This document shows positions 36,770-48,727 of a stretch of 64,000 nucleotides of DNA, in pieces (position 1 is the stretch's first letter; the number at the start of each line of letters is the position of its first letter). This stretch comes from Ursus arctos (Eukaryota; Chordata; Mammalia; Carnivora; Ursidae), in contig NW_026623019.1 of NCBI RefSeq assembly GCF_023065955.2, positions 18,852,350 to 18,916,349 of the forward strand, given 5' to 3'. The notes under the pieces were generated by a model. It was not told where the DNA came from. It did not search any database and saw only the letters and a program-made list of their open reading frames with translations. Both the position numbers and the translations under genes were made by a program.

Positions 36770-38485
36770 GGGTCAACCCAAAAAAACCCGTTTTTCTCAT
36801 CTTTTTGCTCCCCTCCCCAGGATTTGCATTGTACTTTTTCGATATTTCTATTACTAAGCCCAAGATGCCTCTTGACCTGTGTTACTTTGTGTATTTGTGG
36901 CTTTCCTGATGAGGAGGATCTGATTTTATTTAGCCTTCATTCCTCTGCAACCCTAGCCAGTTCTAGACACTGCTCAGGGCAGGTCTCAGTGAGTGGAGAT
37001 AGAATTGCCTGTAAACCCAGAAAGAGGTAAGAGACTTAGCTGAACCAGCCTGCGGCCATCCCAGACAGAGTCCTACAGCCCCTACATTCTTACTGTAATG
37101 ATATTCCTTTAATTCTTCTTTGGCAAGGCAGAGGAATGACTCCACTAACTATGGAAGAAAGGCATGAAAGGTACACCCCACACTTTCCATTGAGCCAACC
37201 AAAATAAGTAGAAAATTCAGGAAGGAAATTCCACATCCATATCCCCAGATAGAGGTGTTACTAAAAAGTAATATATCATAATTAAACTATCTTTCAACCC
37301 AATAATGAATTTTCACATGTGCCTTTTCCTCGTGAACTTTCATTCTGTTCATACATTTTCGAGCTCATCTCATGATAGCATCTAGTATTTTATGGCAAAT
37401 AGAGTGGTGTTATAAATATAAATTATGTGTTCTGTCTATCTGAAAAAGCCACAAATATTATCTATTGGGGTTTCTCGCTTCTTATCTCTGCCTCTCCAAA
37501 TTTTTCCAATCCATATTGTGTTAAAGAATTTTGAAGATTTAAAAAAAAAAAAAAACTGTTCCATTATTTATCTATTTCCAGAGTGGTGAGTAAGGTTTAA
37601 TCTTGGCAATAAAGATACAGAGATGAAAAATGTCTATGATGGATTCAAAAAGTAAGAAATATCTGTAAAACTAAATTACCCTTCATGCTGCATAGATGTG
37701 GGTCTTCATATGCCACCTGCAGGGCAATAGTTGGCCATAGTTTGATAATTTGCTCTTAAAAGTATGAAGGAGGGAGAGATTGGAGAAAATGAATGTATGA
37801 ATATAAACAAAGGTAAAGCACAAAATTCCACAGAGAGAATGGTCACAAAAACATAATTTATGGGGACCAGTGAAAAAAACACAGAGATGAGGGTTAACTT
37901 TACAGTTGCCTTTGTACAGCAATGCAACTGGGGTCAGTCTCCTATTTATCCTTGAGAATAGGAGAAAAACCCGCTAAGACACCTGACCTCTATCTTCATC
38001 ATAATGACTGAGGCACAGCTTAGCTATCCTTATGGCCAATATCAGGAGCAAACCTAGGGGACAGTTCAGGTGGCTCAGCACAATCCCAGACCTCCAGGAA
38101 GAGGAGGAGGAAGAAGACAAGAAGGAGGAGTCAGGGGGAGGAGGAATAGTATTAGTAGCGCTGCTGAAAAACCATAATAAATAGTCAAATACGGTGCTAC
38201 TGATTGTGGGTACGTGTGTCCCTTAACCTAGAGTTTCAGAAACCGCTGTGAAAATGGGGAAGAACTAAATTCGAATACTGATCTTCATCTCCCTCTGTTA
38301 CATCAGCATCTGTAGCTGTATTACTAATTCACACCACACGCCCGTGAGCGGGATAGGTTGCTACATGATGTAGCGGACTTGCTTACAAATATTCTTGCCG
38401 AACCAGAGATTCAATTACATATACAGTCCATTCCTACCCCCAGAGCTTTGTACTCAGTGAGGAGAATCTGGGCTCTTCTTAATAT
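36770..38485. other. Unassigned DNA
   Basis: No family or gene recognised. A G/A-rich patch (gaggaggaggaagaagacaag) lies at about 38.10 kb. Confidence 0.4.
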
Positions 38486-38489
38486 TATC

Positions 38490-38669
38490 AGTGTAGTTAG
38501 ACCATATGATCCAGCAGTCCCACTTCTGGGTATACATTCAATGGAAATGAAAACGGTATCAAAGAGATACGTGCACTCCCATGTTCATCGCAGCATTACT
38601 CACAATAGCCAAGATATGGAAACAACCTAAATGTTTGTCAATGCATGAATGGATTTAAAATATGTGGGA
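38490..38669 (+). repeat. L1 3' end, left part
   Basis: 'gaccatatgatccagcagtcccacttctgggtatacattc', 'atgttcatcgcagcattactcacaatagccaagatatggaaacaacctaaatg' is the end of L1 ORF2 in plus orientation. It is interrupted by a young SINE and continues at 38.89 kb. Confidence 0.88.
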
Positions 38670-38873
38670 CGGGGCGCCTGGGTGGCACAGGGGTTAAGCG
38701 TCTGCCTTCGGCTCAGGGCGTGATCCCGGCGTTATGGGATCAAGCCCCACATCAGGCTCCTCCGCTATGAGCCTGCTTCTTCCTCTCCCACTCCCCCTAC
38801 TTGTGTTCCCTCTCTCGCTGGCTGTCTCTCTCTGTCGAATAAATAAATAAAATCTTTAAAAAAATAAATAAAT
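38670..38873 (+). repeat. Young ursid-type CAN-SINE, in L1
   Basis: Close to a full consensus copy (GGGGCGCCTGGGTGGCACAG head, 'gcgttatgggatc', 'ctccgctatgagcc'). Perfect 13-bp TSD AAAATATGTGGGA at 38657-38669 and 38874-38886, both copies within the L1 text. Confidence 0.97.
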
Positions 38874-38886
38874 AAAATATGTGGGA

Positions 38887-39515
38887 GATTATCTACCTGT
38901 CTATCTATACATACATACACACACACATGCATGTCTATACATACATACACACATGCATGTCTATCTATACATACATACACACACACATGCATACATACAA
39001 TGGAATATTATTCAGCTATAGAAAAAAAAAAAGGAAATCCTGCTATTTGTGACAACATGGGTAGACCTTGAGGGAATTATGCTAAGTAAAAGAAGCCAGA
39101 CAGAGAAAAACAAATACCGGATGGCATCCCTTCTATATGGAATCTAATAAAAGTCAAACTCATAGAAACAGAGAGTAGGAAAGTGGTTGACAGGGGCTTG
39201 GAGGGGTGGGAGAAATAGGGAGAGGTTGGTAAAGGTACAAACTTTCAGCTGTGAGGTGAAAAAGGTCAGAAGATCTAATGTAAAACACAGTGACTATAGT
39301 TGATAACACTGTATTACATAATGGAAATTTGCTGAGAGAGTAGAACTTAAATGTTCTCACAAAAAAAAAAAAAAAGAATTATGTGAGGTGATGAGTGTGT
39401 TAATTAACCAGACAAGGGGAACCCTTTCACAACATACTCATATATCAGTTCATCGCAATGTACACCTTAAATGTCTTATCATTTTTTAAATTATATACCA
39501 ATAAAGCAGAAAAAA
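38887..39515 (+). repeat. L1 3' end, right part with 3' UTR
   Basis: Resumes after the SINE: 'acaatggaatattattcagctatag', 'ttgtgacaacatgggtagaccttgagg', 'atgctaagtaaaagaagccagacag', then 3' UTR 'acagtgactatagttgataacactgtattacataatgg' and 'caatgtacaccttaaatgtc'. No promoter or 5' end is present. Confidence 0.88.
38907..38996. repeat. ATAC/ACAC tetranucleotide microsatellite
   Basis: Three blocks of 'atacatacac...catgcatgtctat' within the L1 3' end, at the point corresponding to the microsatellite in the L1 at 51.25 kb. Confidence 0.9.
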
Positions 39516-40955
39516 ATATCAGTGTAGTCAAAATGCATCTGAAAGTAGGAGGGGAAACTGAGACCCAGAAGGATAAGGTGAGTTTTTCAAAGTTTAATAG
39601 AGAATCAGTGGCTGAAGAAACAGATTCATTTTTCTGCCAGGCATTGGCATTTATTTTAAAGAATTTATTGATTCCATGCATAAGGTATGCAAGGAGTATT
39701 TAATCAATGTATGTATATGCATGTATTTTTTTTTTCTACTTTTCTTCTTGAGCACCAGAAAGAAACTCATTGGGGAAATATGACTGATTCCGTAATGCAC
39801 TGGCTGAGAAATCATTCAGGTGGACTTATTGCTGGTGTTCTGAGTGTGTTTATGCATAAATGTATATGTAGACACTATTTATAGTACATACAGACTTCAT
39901 GCAATTTTGATAGAAAATATAACCTAAAGAGAGAGCTCACCGTTGTCTGATTATTAATAAAACACCCAAAGATAGCTGCCATAAAAATTATATGAATGGA
40001 GCAGACTAAATCTGCAGAGAAACCCAAAGAACTGGCTTGAAGAATTCATGATGTTAATTGCTATTACCGCCTGCGTGTTAAAAGTAGCCTCCTCGCAAGT
40101 AGCCCCTAAATAGGATTTGAAAGGTACCAGGAATAAACCACTATCCCTAAATGCCGCCTTCAAATGCCACCTCGCCTGAAATTCTGCCACAGGAAATCCA
40201 TCTTGTAGGAAAGAAGGAAATGATCAGTACTTCTTACTGATTGGTGAGAGTATGCGTGACTTATTTTTTTTCTTTATATACTTTTCTTAATTTTTTCAGA
40301 TCCCCTATGTTAATTACACCGCAATACAAAGTTGTTTTAGAAGAATGGTTCTTTTGAGTAATTGTGCCTATAACTCTGTAGTCCCAAGGATCTCTGGCAC
40401 AGTTGATAAACACATAGTTGGCACATAGTAAATACGTGTACTGGACAAAAATACCTGTTTCTTTTGTTTGGGGTATTATCTCCAGGAGTTGTTGGGTCAA
40501 ATTTCCTTAAGGCACTGACACATTTTCAGCAGTTCTCAGACTTCCGTAGACATCCAGAGTTGTCTTGTTCTAAATCTACTGACAGTCATAGTGTCTGTAT
40601 TTTAAATGTGAACAGGGTTCTGCGGGGGCTACCAAGAGGAAGAGGAGAGCAGGGGAAATCTGCAAAGGCAGCTCTGCTGCTAACAAAATGTTGTCCACAT
40701 GGTAAAAATAGCCAGAAGAGAGAAGAAGAGTGGTTCTCAAGCCACATTCCACTGAGTCGTGGGTTCCATGTTGATGTATCAGGGAACGTTTGAAAGGTGA
40801 AGGGACAGGCATTTCTAGTGGGCGGCGTCTAGGCCCCTCACCTCAACTTCAGCTAGAGCAGTTCAGCGTTTGATCCATTAACTATATGGACATCTCACAA
40901 ACTACCCCACTTGAAGAAAGGATTCTTCTGCTGACCAAAAAATAAAGGAGGGATG
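39516..40955. other. Unassigned DNA
   Basis: A short MIR/L2-tail-like phrase 'gttggcacatagtaaatacgtgtactgg' occurs at 40.42 kb. A 109-codon plus frame (40464-40793) and its minus shadow have no motif. Confidence 0.4.
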
Positions 40956-40963
40956 GAAGGACT

Positions 40964-41049
40964 GAAAAAAGAGAAGGAAGGAAGGAAGGAAGGAAGGAAG
41001 GAAGGAAGGAAGGAAGGAAGGAAGGAAGGAAGGGAGAGAAAGAGAAAAA
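40964..41049 (+). repeat. GGAA microsatellite in an 86-nt pure purine tract
   Basis: About a dozen consecutive GGAA/GAAG units flanked by further A/G sequence, with no pyrimidine from about 40964 to 41049. Mirror symmetry allows triplex (H-DNA). GGAA is also the core of ETS-factor sites. The 72-codon minus frame (many SFLPSFLPS repeats) is this repeat translated. Confidence 0.93.
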
Positions 41050-42970
41050 ACAAAACTTCATTAGTTTCTGGTCCTGACCCTGGAGGAAATTTCCATCTCC
41101 AAATGCAAATCATTTGAAAGGCTAAAGAAGGGAGAGGGCTGCCTATTTTGTGAGCCGATAACAGAAAACCTCTGCTCCATTATGCAAGTCTAGAGAAAAG
41201 AATGGTTTATAAACATTGGTTTTTCAGTCCATCAGGGCGCCAGGACCCTGCGTTGCCAAGAGACACCTCCAATGCTGAAATGAAATAAGAAGACCATGTT
41301 TACATTAACATTCCCATTTGATTCACTGTTTGATTAAGACGGAAGAGAGGGGAAGAAGCAACCTGCCCAGCGTCCTGATTGGAGGACATAACGCGAAGAG
41401 AAGCTATACACACAGTCCCCATCAGAGACAAAGACAAAACCCCCTTCCTCACTCTCCCCTCCCCCACCCCGCAGCTCCAGTGCCCCTTGTGATCCCCCCA
41501 TTATAACCTGATCGTTCAGAAAGAAACTGATAAGCTTGCTCAGCCAGTGGCAAAGATGTCTGGGAAAGACACAGAGCCCTGAAAACAGGATAGAATTTGG
41601 CGTCTGCCAGGGATGGGGCTGAAAAAAAGTAATTTATTTTCACAGGAAAATGAACAAAAAGGTCTCAGTTGCCACGAAGGCTCCCACCTATTAGCTCCAT
41701 CTGCTATATGTTTAATTACTTTTATGGAGAGAGGACAAGAGTAAGAGTGCCGTAGCTGACTGCCTCAATGTTTTTACATGCCTGCTCGGTCCCTATCCTT
41801 TTGAGAAAAAAGGTCAGAAGAGGTATGTGCAAACAGAAGTATTGTGTATCAACGATTTAAGGCAGATGTTCTTACCACGACCCCGACGCGTGACAGACAC
41901 GTGGATGAGCTGCTGCTGGTTGGGGGGGTGGGGAGGGAACTATGTAGGGTGATGTTTCTAGTAAGAGCTAATGCACCAATTTGTCCAGATGGTTCATTGG
42001 TTTTCCTGAATTCAACCGCATTCAAGGTCCCTTCTCTAGTAACATCAGCCTTCCTTGTCCATATTTCAGTTTTCTAGAGGGAGTGAAATAGGTCGCCATA
42101 CAGGTAACCAGGAAGAAAAGAACCTTTGTGGGAAGCTACCTGAAATACAGTGCCAGAAAGTTTTGACTGACTTCTCTGAACTTCCTGTCAAAATCTTAGT
42201 ATGAGAGCGTGTTACACCTATAAACGCGTCTTATGTGATGGTTGAAAAGAGATGAGGACCTCTGGTCAATAGGAAAATGTGCTTTCCTTGGTTTTACCAC
42301 ATCAGTTCCTGAACTGCGTGGCTTCATCCCTGAGGAGATTCCAAATGGGTTATAAAGTGTAACACGCTCAGAGCAGCGCCTGATGCCACATGCATTAGTT
42401 GTTGCTGTTGTGTCCTGAAGGAGATTGGGAAGACGCTGATAAGACTTGTTTCTTCAGGATTTGCTGTGATGAGAAAGGAATACCTTTGCACTCTCTAATC
42501 TCTGTTTAAAGCGCACTAAAAGGCAATAAAGCAGAAGCAGGAGGAAATTATTAACAAATGGTCTGCCCTTTTATCTGTTCTCTAAATTAGTCTGCCACCG
42601 ATTCTGGTCGTTCCTCTGTTTGCTTTCTTCTCAGATCACTTGTGACCACTCCTCCATACTCCTTCTTCTTAGTTCACGTCTACACACATTTCTTAGTAAC
42701 CTCCTATATGCCGGACACTGTGCTAAATAAGCTCAAGCATATAAAGACTACTTCTCGAACTTTCTTCTTCCATGCTCATGTAAGAATCTTCTTCCATTGC
42801 ATTGTGTGTCATTCTGCGGTATACCGACTCCCCTTCTTTCTTCCAGCCTCTTCTCCCTTCAGAGTCATCTACGAAACTCATAGCCACTATCCACATTTAC
42901 TTAAGATACGAATTTATAGTCCTTCTGCTATTCTTAGCTCTTCTCAATACCCGGTGTGTTTTTAGTTCCC
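41050..42970. other. Unassigned DNA, locally CpG-containing
   Basis: No gene recognised. Isolated CpGs occur near 41.39 and 41.88-41.90 kb (cccgacgcgtgac). A short L2/MIR-like phrase 'acctcctatatgccggacactgtgctaaataagc' is at 42.70 kb. The 107-codon plus frame at 42642 is pyrimidine-rich low-complexity translation. Confidence 0.4.
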
Positions 42971-42980
42971 TATGGATGAC

Positions 42981-43179
42981 TATGTATGTATGTATGTATG
43001 TATTTAGAGCATGAGCAGGGGGAGAGGGAGAGAGAGAAGCTCAAGCAGACACTGCACTGAACATGGAGCCTGACTGAGCATGGAGCCTGACATGGGGCTT
43101 GATCCCATGACCTTGAGATCATGACCTGAGCTGAAATCAAGAGTCCAAACACCCAGTGACAGAGCCACCCAGGCGCCCC
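42981..43179 (-). repeat. CAN-SINE (minus) with TATG run in tail
   Basis: Reversed head AGGCGCCCCT at the right end. On the left the tail is replaced by (TATG)n. TSD TGGATGAC at 42973-42980 and 43180-43187. An internal duplication 'gaacatggagcctgact gagcatggagcctgaca' is present. Confidence 0.9.
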
Positions 43180-43199
43180 TGGATGACCTTTTTTTTTTT

Positions 43200-44045
43200 T
43201 TTTTTAAACAACCTAATATCTCAGTTCTTCCTGTACTTCCTCAAATCCAGTGAGCTGGCTCTCCCCCCCTTCACCCCCACTTCAGTCACCAGCATCCATG
43301 ACCACGCCTTAGACCTTGTCATTATCAACACTGTTCTACAATGGAAATTACCATTTCAAATATCCTACCTCTGACCACCTCCTATCTTTCCAGCTTCCTT
43401 ACTCATTCACCACAGATATTTAGACCTTATTGAGGTTTGCGATCTTTGGACCTCTCCTCTTTCTCCCATCACTGCTTCCTGTCTGTTTCCACCCTATCTG
43501 GCCCAACCCCATGGTTGCCTTGATAATACATTTCCAAATAGTCCAAGTCCTCCTGTCTTCACGTCCTGCCAATATGTATGAAACAAAGAAATCCAACTAA
43601 TCATTGAAACTGTCCTCTTAGGGCCAACAGCAGGGTACTAACCTCTGCTGGAGTTAATTCCATAAGAGCAAAGATTGGGGCCACAATAGATTTGTGGTCT
43701 TCAATCTCAAAATTAAAATTCATGTATGACTAGGAATCCCTCTGTTTTTTCTGGTTGGTCAGTATTCCATTTCCCAAAGTTTCTTTTGAAAGCTTTTTCT
43801 GTTCTCAAATTCTTACCATCTCTTCATTCCCAAATAGGACTTTGCCTCCTGTTTGCCTAAAAGGAATGGAAATGCTCAAGTGGGACTTCTCTCAGATTCC
43901 TGTCTGTCTTCATCTGTGAACTCCCTGTACCTGCTCTCATTCTTCCTCTGAACCCCTCAGGTGTTCCCCTCCTCTTATGTAAAGCTAACCTTCTGATCTG
44001 TCCCCTGGATCCCAAGCATTCAGACACCTTGTTCCAGTAGTTACA
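43200..44045 (+). repeat. Probable L2 LINE relic, 5' ORF part
   Basis: Pyrimidine-rich text with 'catccatgaccacgccttagaccttgtcattatcaac' (an L2 endonuclease-like HDHALDLVI reading) and 'aagctaaccttctgatctgtcccctggatccc' (resembling the start of the L2 RT region). Frames are broken. Another CR1/L2-lineage LINE is possible. Confidence 0.4.
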
Positions 44046-44061
44046 TTCTAGTGTGGTATAT

Positions 44062-44410
44062 TGTGGTAGTCAAGCACGAGGGCTCTCACAGAGGACTACC
44101 TATCTTGGTTTGTTTTTTGTCTTTTGTTTAAGATTTTATATATTAGAGAGAGAGCAAGGGGAGGGGCAGAGGGAGAGGGAGAAGCAAACTCCCTGCTGAT
44201 CAGGGAGCCCAATGTGGGGCTCGATCCTGGATCTCCAGGATTCTGACCTGAGCTGAAGGCAGACACTTAACAGACTGAGGCACCCAGATGCCCCAGGACT
44301 ACCTATCTTCAAATCCCAGCTCTACCCCTTACTATTTATGGGATCTTAGACATATGATAGAATATATCTGTTCCTCAGTTTCTCACATAAATGAGAAAAG
44401 TTAATAACCT
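44062..44410 (+). repeat. MIR SINE split by a CAN-SINE
   Basis: Left part 'gtggtagtcaagcacgagggctctcacagag' and right part 'tcaaatcccagctctaccccttactatttatggg ... cagtttctcacataaatgagaaaag' make one plus-strand MIR. The inserted SINE (44107-44294) divides it. Confidence 0.8.
44107..44294 (-). repeat. CAN-SINE (minus), in MIR
   Basis: Older variant with 'gaagcaaactccctgctgatcagggagcccaatgtgggg'. Perfect 15-bp TSD AGGACTACCTATCTT at 44092-44106 and 44295-44309. Confidence 0.96.
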
Positions 44411-44534
44411 TTCAAAGCCTGGCTCATATTTCTCACCCTCATTCCTCCTCCTTCACCTGGTTAATTCCTACATTACCCTCAGAACTTAGTAAAACGTCAC
44501 CTCCTCCAGAAGCCTTTGTGAATCCTATCTGCTG

Positions 44535-44690
44535 TCTGTCTATGTGATCTGGAACAAGTTGAATACCCACCCTGTGCTTCCATTTTCTCGTCTGTAGATT
44601 GGGTATAGGTATAACAACATCACCTCACAGGTTCATTGTGAGGATTCTACGAAATAGTGGTAATTAAATATTTCTCACTGTGTCTCTTGC
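44535..44690 (+). repeat. MIR SINE (plus)
   Basis: 'tgatctggaacaagttgaatacc', 'tgcttccattttctcgtctgtagattgggtataggtataacaacatcacctcacaggttcattgtgaggatt' is MIR. The preceding 44.43-44.52 kb ('aaaacgtcacctcctccagaagcctttgtg') is L2-like. Confidence 0.75.
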
Positions 44691-46286
44691 CCTTGTTCAT
44701 ATTACTCTTTGTTTTATCCTAGGTTTCCTTTCATGTTTATTTTAACCAAAGGGTAAAGTTGGCAGGGAGAAGGCCCCACATAGACTGTGGCTGCCGAGAT
44801 CCCCATGTAGGAAGGAACTTTCTATCGATGCTGCCTAGCTCGTCTTTTTTGAGGGGACCAATGTGTGCAATCTTCCTTCAGGCTCTGACTCCACACCTAC
44901 TAAGAGGTGTAGAAGAAGATATGAATTTGGCTGAGCATGAACAAAATTTGAGGATGCTTCGTGGCATTTAATTACTTCGGTGCATGTCAGAACTTGTGTG
45001 GTCATGAGGTAGAGAAGAGCGCTAATACCGTGAGAAAATCTAGCAGACATACATTTTATTTTGTTCATCAGTGAAAAATAAGGTAGTTAGGTTTCTCTGA
45101 CCATTTACGGAGTCCTGTTTTCAATGGCTCAGAAGCAGGTGACTTCAGAAGTAGGGAGATCCTACAACTGCCTGCCTTATTTTCACAGAGGTTCCTCCTA
45201 GTCTCCCTTCACTGTATCGAAAACGTCATTGCTGGAACTTGGTTTTGATCCTTATTAAAACATACGTGTCCACCGGGGAGTTAACACTTCAAACTGTGAT
45301 TGGTCATTTGTACCTTAAGATTAATGAATGTCAGAGTCTGTCCTGAGAATGTTTTGATAAGTCAGGCAGAGAATAGGAAGCACCAGATGACCAAATTCCT
45401 GAAACCGTGAAGACAGAAAGCTACCGAAGGGGAGAGGGATTCTCACCCAGGAGACAGAACGCCGTGAACATTCATACCACATGCTTCCTCACTGTACCTA
45501 GCAGCGGGCCTACTTAGAGGAAACAGTTCAACATTTTTAAACAAATGTGCCATGCTTAATCTCAGCCTCAGGGTGCATCATTTTGAGAATATCTGAGGAG
45601 AAGTTCCTGAGGCGTTTTGAGTCACTGGAGAAAGAAAAAAAAATTGGTAGAGATTTTCCCATTTCAAAAATAGATTGTATTTTTAATGTGCTGCAATCGA
45701 CTAACTAATATTTTGTATTAGTATCCGGGCAGATTGTTTATTCATTTAGGTTGCAAACCTTACAGTGAAAATCTCAGCAATATTCTTCTGCTAAAGTTTA
45801 TCAGATGACGGCATTATCTATCTGAGCTCAAGACTCATTACACTACGAAATAAAAGTTCCTGCCAAACCAGAATGAAAACATTTCTGACGTTTAGATGTT
45901 TTTTGCTCCCTTGGTATTACTTGTCTAGATCATATAACTCTTTATATATCAGCCTGAATATTACCGCACGCAGAGTTCTTCTCCTCAAATACTTAAGTTG
46001 TCCCCATACAAAGTGGCATGTTTGGTGGGAGGAAGGGCAAATTTAAAGTTAAATGGTTTGTATGCATCCCCTCCCCCACTCTGGAGTGGGTTTAATGGAA
46101 TCCGTCTGGGCTTTCTTTTCCTTTCCATGAAGCAACTATACTACCTACCCATGGGCACTGTGAGGTATTGTGTTGTGAAGATTAACACCATGCATGTGTC
46201 TGTGCTTTGTAAACTCTGTACCCTGTATTTTTAGTTTTACGAACGTTTTATATGTAATATGGAGACATAAAAAAATCACAGGTCTC
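44691..46286. other. Unassigned DNA
   Basis: No family recognised. Frames at 44759-45068 overlap on both strands with nothing gene-like. Confidence 0.4.
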
Positions 46287-46429
46287 GGGCATCTGGGTGG
46301 CTCAGTCAGTTGAGCATCTGACTCTTGATCTCAGCTCAAGTCTTGAGCTCAGGGTTGTGAGTTCAAGCCCCAAGTTGGGCTCCACACTGGGCATAGAGCC
46401 TACTTAAAAAAAAAAATTAAATAAAAAAG
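46287..46429 (+). repeat. CAN-SINE, short old subfamily
   Basis: Head GGGCATCTGGGTGGCTCAGT, 'ctgactcttgatctcagctc', B-box-like GTTCAAGCCC at 46361-46370, then an A tail. It lacks the CT-rich stretch. The A/T-rich repeat after it (46.43-46.46 kb) duplicates 'attaataaaataaa'. Confidence 0.9.
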
Positions 46430-46789
46430 GATTAATAAAATAAAGAATTAATAAAATAAAAGGTTTCTATGTACAGGTATAAAGTCGGCCACTAAATTCT
46501 CCATGTAAAGATATCATCACTATATGTAAAGAAAAAAAGAGAAAAATTGCTACAAAGTTTCGTATTTAAAACATGGTCATTTAATAATTCTCTATACACG
46601 TATAAAACATACATAAAACCAAAAGCAAGAGTAAAGAAATGACTGGCTTATTCCTTCATTCCTCAAATAAAATACCCTGCTTCCGTTCCCTGGCCCATTG
46701 AGCTTATCACTGGCTGATTCACTACGATAAGATCAACTACAGTCTCTAAAGACTTACATACGTACAGCGCCTAGTGCACCTACACAGTG

Positions 46790-47093
46790 ACATGTCAGAG
46801 GTCAAAGGCCACCTCTTCAGGGGGACTTTCTTATTACCCCTTCGGAAGAACTACTATCCCTCTCATCCCTCTCTGTGCCCAATCTGTTTGCTGTCATAGC
46901 ACTTATTACAATCTGAAATACCTTACTTATTTTTTACTTGTGTATTATATGTCCATATCACCCCACCCCCGTCCCCACACAAAGATACAAAATGTGAACG
47001 TCGATTCCTAAAGGGTAGGGGATTTGCTTGTTCACTGTTATACTTGCAGCACCTGGAACAGTGTACATGGAATCGTATTTAATAAATGCACAT
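46790..47093 (+). repeat. L2 3' tail (plus)
   Basis: 'ggtcaaaggccacctcttcaggggga', 'ctgtcatagcacttattacaatctgaaatacc', 'gcagcacctggaacagtgtacatgg...aataaatgcaca'. The next SINE is inserted at its very end. Confidence 0.8.
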
Positions 47094-47292
47094 CAGGGGC
47101 ACCTGGGTGACTCAGTTGGTTAAGCGTCTGCCTTCAGCTCAGGTTGTAATGTCAGGGTCGTGGGATCCAGGTCTGTGACAGGCTCCCTGCTCAGTGGGGA
47201 GTCTGCTTCTCCCTCTCCCTCTACCAGTCGCCCTGCTTGTGCTCTCACTCTCTCTCTCTCTCTCAAATAAATAAATAAGATCTTTCAAAATA
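47094..47292 (+). repeat. CAN-SINE at L2 tail
   Basis: Full-length, AATAAATAAATAAGATCTTT tail. AATAAATGCACAT (47081-47093) against AATAAATAGACAT (47293-47305), a 13-bp TSD with one mismatch. Confidence 0.94.
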
Positions 47293-47379
47293 AATAAATA
47301 GACATTAAATAAACATTGAGTAACATCCATGTAAAAAGCATAATCTCTGTATGTAACAGGACTTATAGGTTTATCGCTA

Positions 47380-47829
47380 TCAGATCTGTTCTTTTATCTT
47401 GATCAGATCTGTTGACACCATGTAATGTGTCTTTCTTCTAGAACTTTGTAAGTACTGGATCAATGACTCTGCTCTGACCCTGATTTCTCCCTGACAATCC
47501 AGGTATTTGGTCTTGAAGTATTGAGGCCATTTCCCCAGAGCTGTGGAAATATGAGCTAACAGATTGTGAACTGCCAAAAATCTCCTTCCAGCTCAGTCAG
47601 AACATTGTCTGTGACAGTAATGTTGACAGTTTTCACTTCAGAAAATATAGGTATAATGTGATTTCAGTTATTCATCTCCTCAGGTTGATGGGTGGAATTC
47701 TTGAAACACTGTTTTTAGACACTTGGTGAGGCATCTGTAGTCATCCATTTCCTCCTCCTCCTGACAAAGCTGCCATCTTACTGTTGCGTCTGAAGAATCT
47801 TCCAGTACAAGAAGGACAGACAAGTTTTG
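47380..47829 (-). other. Weak coding-like relic (minus)
   Basis: I cannot identify this. Two minus frames look coding-like: codons 47829-47683 (49 codons, including a QEEEEMDDYRCLTKCLK stretch, ended by a stop at 47680-47682) and 47577-47380 (including HISTALGKWPQYFKTKYLDC). They are separated by stops and might be parts of a decayed processed pseudogene, whose upstream part could reach about 48.08 kb. I see no poly-A and no target-site duplication. Chance is a real alternative. Confidence 0.15.
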
Positions 47830-48369
47830 TTAGCTTTCTTCTAGACTGTCTTCAGTGTACACAAGTATCAAGAATTTATGTTCATTACTTACACCCACTC
47901 CTGTCATCCTTCAGCACTGCGGTTATGAAAGCACCTTTCTTTTTCCTGTTATGTATGTGGGTTTCTACTACTAAAGTAACGTTTGGCCACCTTGACAAAA
48001 CTGGCATACCTAGTCCCATTGTTTTTCTTTGGCATACCAGAACTCTTAAGATATTATTAGTGGCTTGGTGACTAAACACTAACGCACTCCAAAATAACTT
48101 AAGGCAAAATGTAACAGCTGATCTGTAAATAGTGGATTTCCCCTTCCCTTAAAGGGTGAGGAGATAATGATTAAGATAAGGAGTGGGTATTTATGTTGTA
48201 TGAACAAGAATAAAGATACTGTGTTGGTTTGTAAGGATAGTATTGGCGGGTGGTTGTTCTAATGAGTTATTAGGAGAAATCTCTCAAGTGTCAAAAGCTT
48301 GAGTTGGTGGCAGTGACTTTCAGGTCATCTTTGATGCAAGTTCAGTATATACTAGTCCTTGGGCAATAA

Positions 48370-48519
48370 CAGTTGGGCATCTGACTTCTGATTTCGGCTC
48401 AGGTCATGATCTCATGGGTGTGAGATCAAGCCCCGAGTTGGTCTCTGTGCTGGGCATGATGCCCGCTTAACATTCTCTCTCTCTCCCTCTACCGCCCCCC
48501 CCCCCCCCCCGCCAAAAAA
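48370..48519 (+). repeat. CAN-SINE lacking its head, with poly-C
   Basis: Starts inside the SINE at 'cagttgggcatctgac' and ends in a run of about 16 C (48495-48510) where the CT-rich stretch and tail would be. The 5' head is absent. Confidence 0.85.
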
Positions 48520-48529
48520 CAAAGTTTTT

Positions 48530-48727
48530 GGAGCACCTGGGTGGCTCAGTTATTTGAGCATCTGACTCTTGATTTCAGTTCCATTTGTGATCTCAGGGTT
48601 CTGGGATTGAGTACCCCCACCAGGCTCTACCCTTAGTGTGGAGTCTGCTTGGGTTTCTTTCTCACTCTCCTTCTGCCCCTCCCCAACCCCCCCTCTAAAA
48701 CAAATAAATAAATCTTTAAAAAAAAAA
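48530..48727 (+). repeat. CAN-SINE
   Basis: Only about 10 bp after the previous SINE. Full-length, AATAAATAAATCTTT tail. AAAGTTT flanks it (48521-48527 and 48725-48731), a possible short TSD. Confidence 0.92.

Noticed and set aside
40464..40793. 109-codon plus open frame
   Set aside because: Overlaps a minus frame; no domain, no conserved block.
40976..41031. Possible CRISPR-like regular repeat
   Set aside because: It is a simple GGAA microsatellite with no spacers; the sequence is mammalian.
42642..42965. 107-codon plus open frame
   Set aside because: Low-complexity pyrimidine translation rich in F, H and S with no motif.
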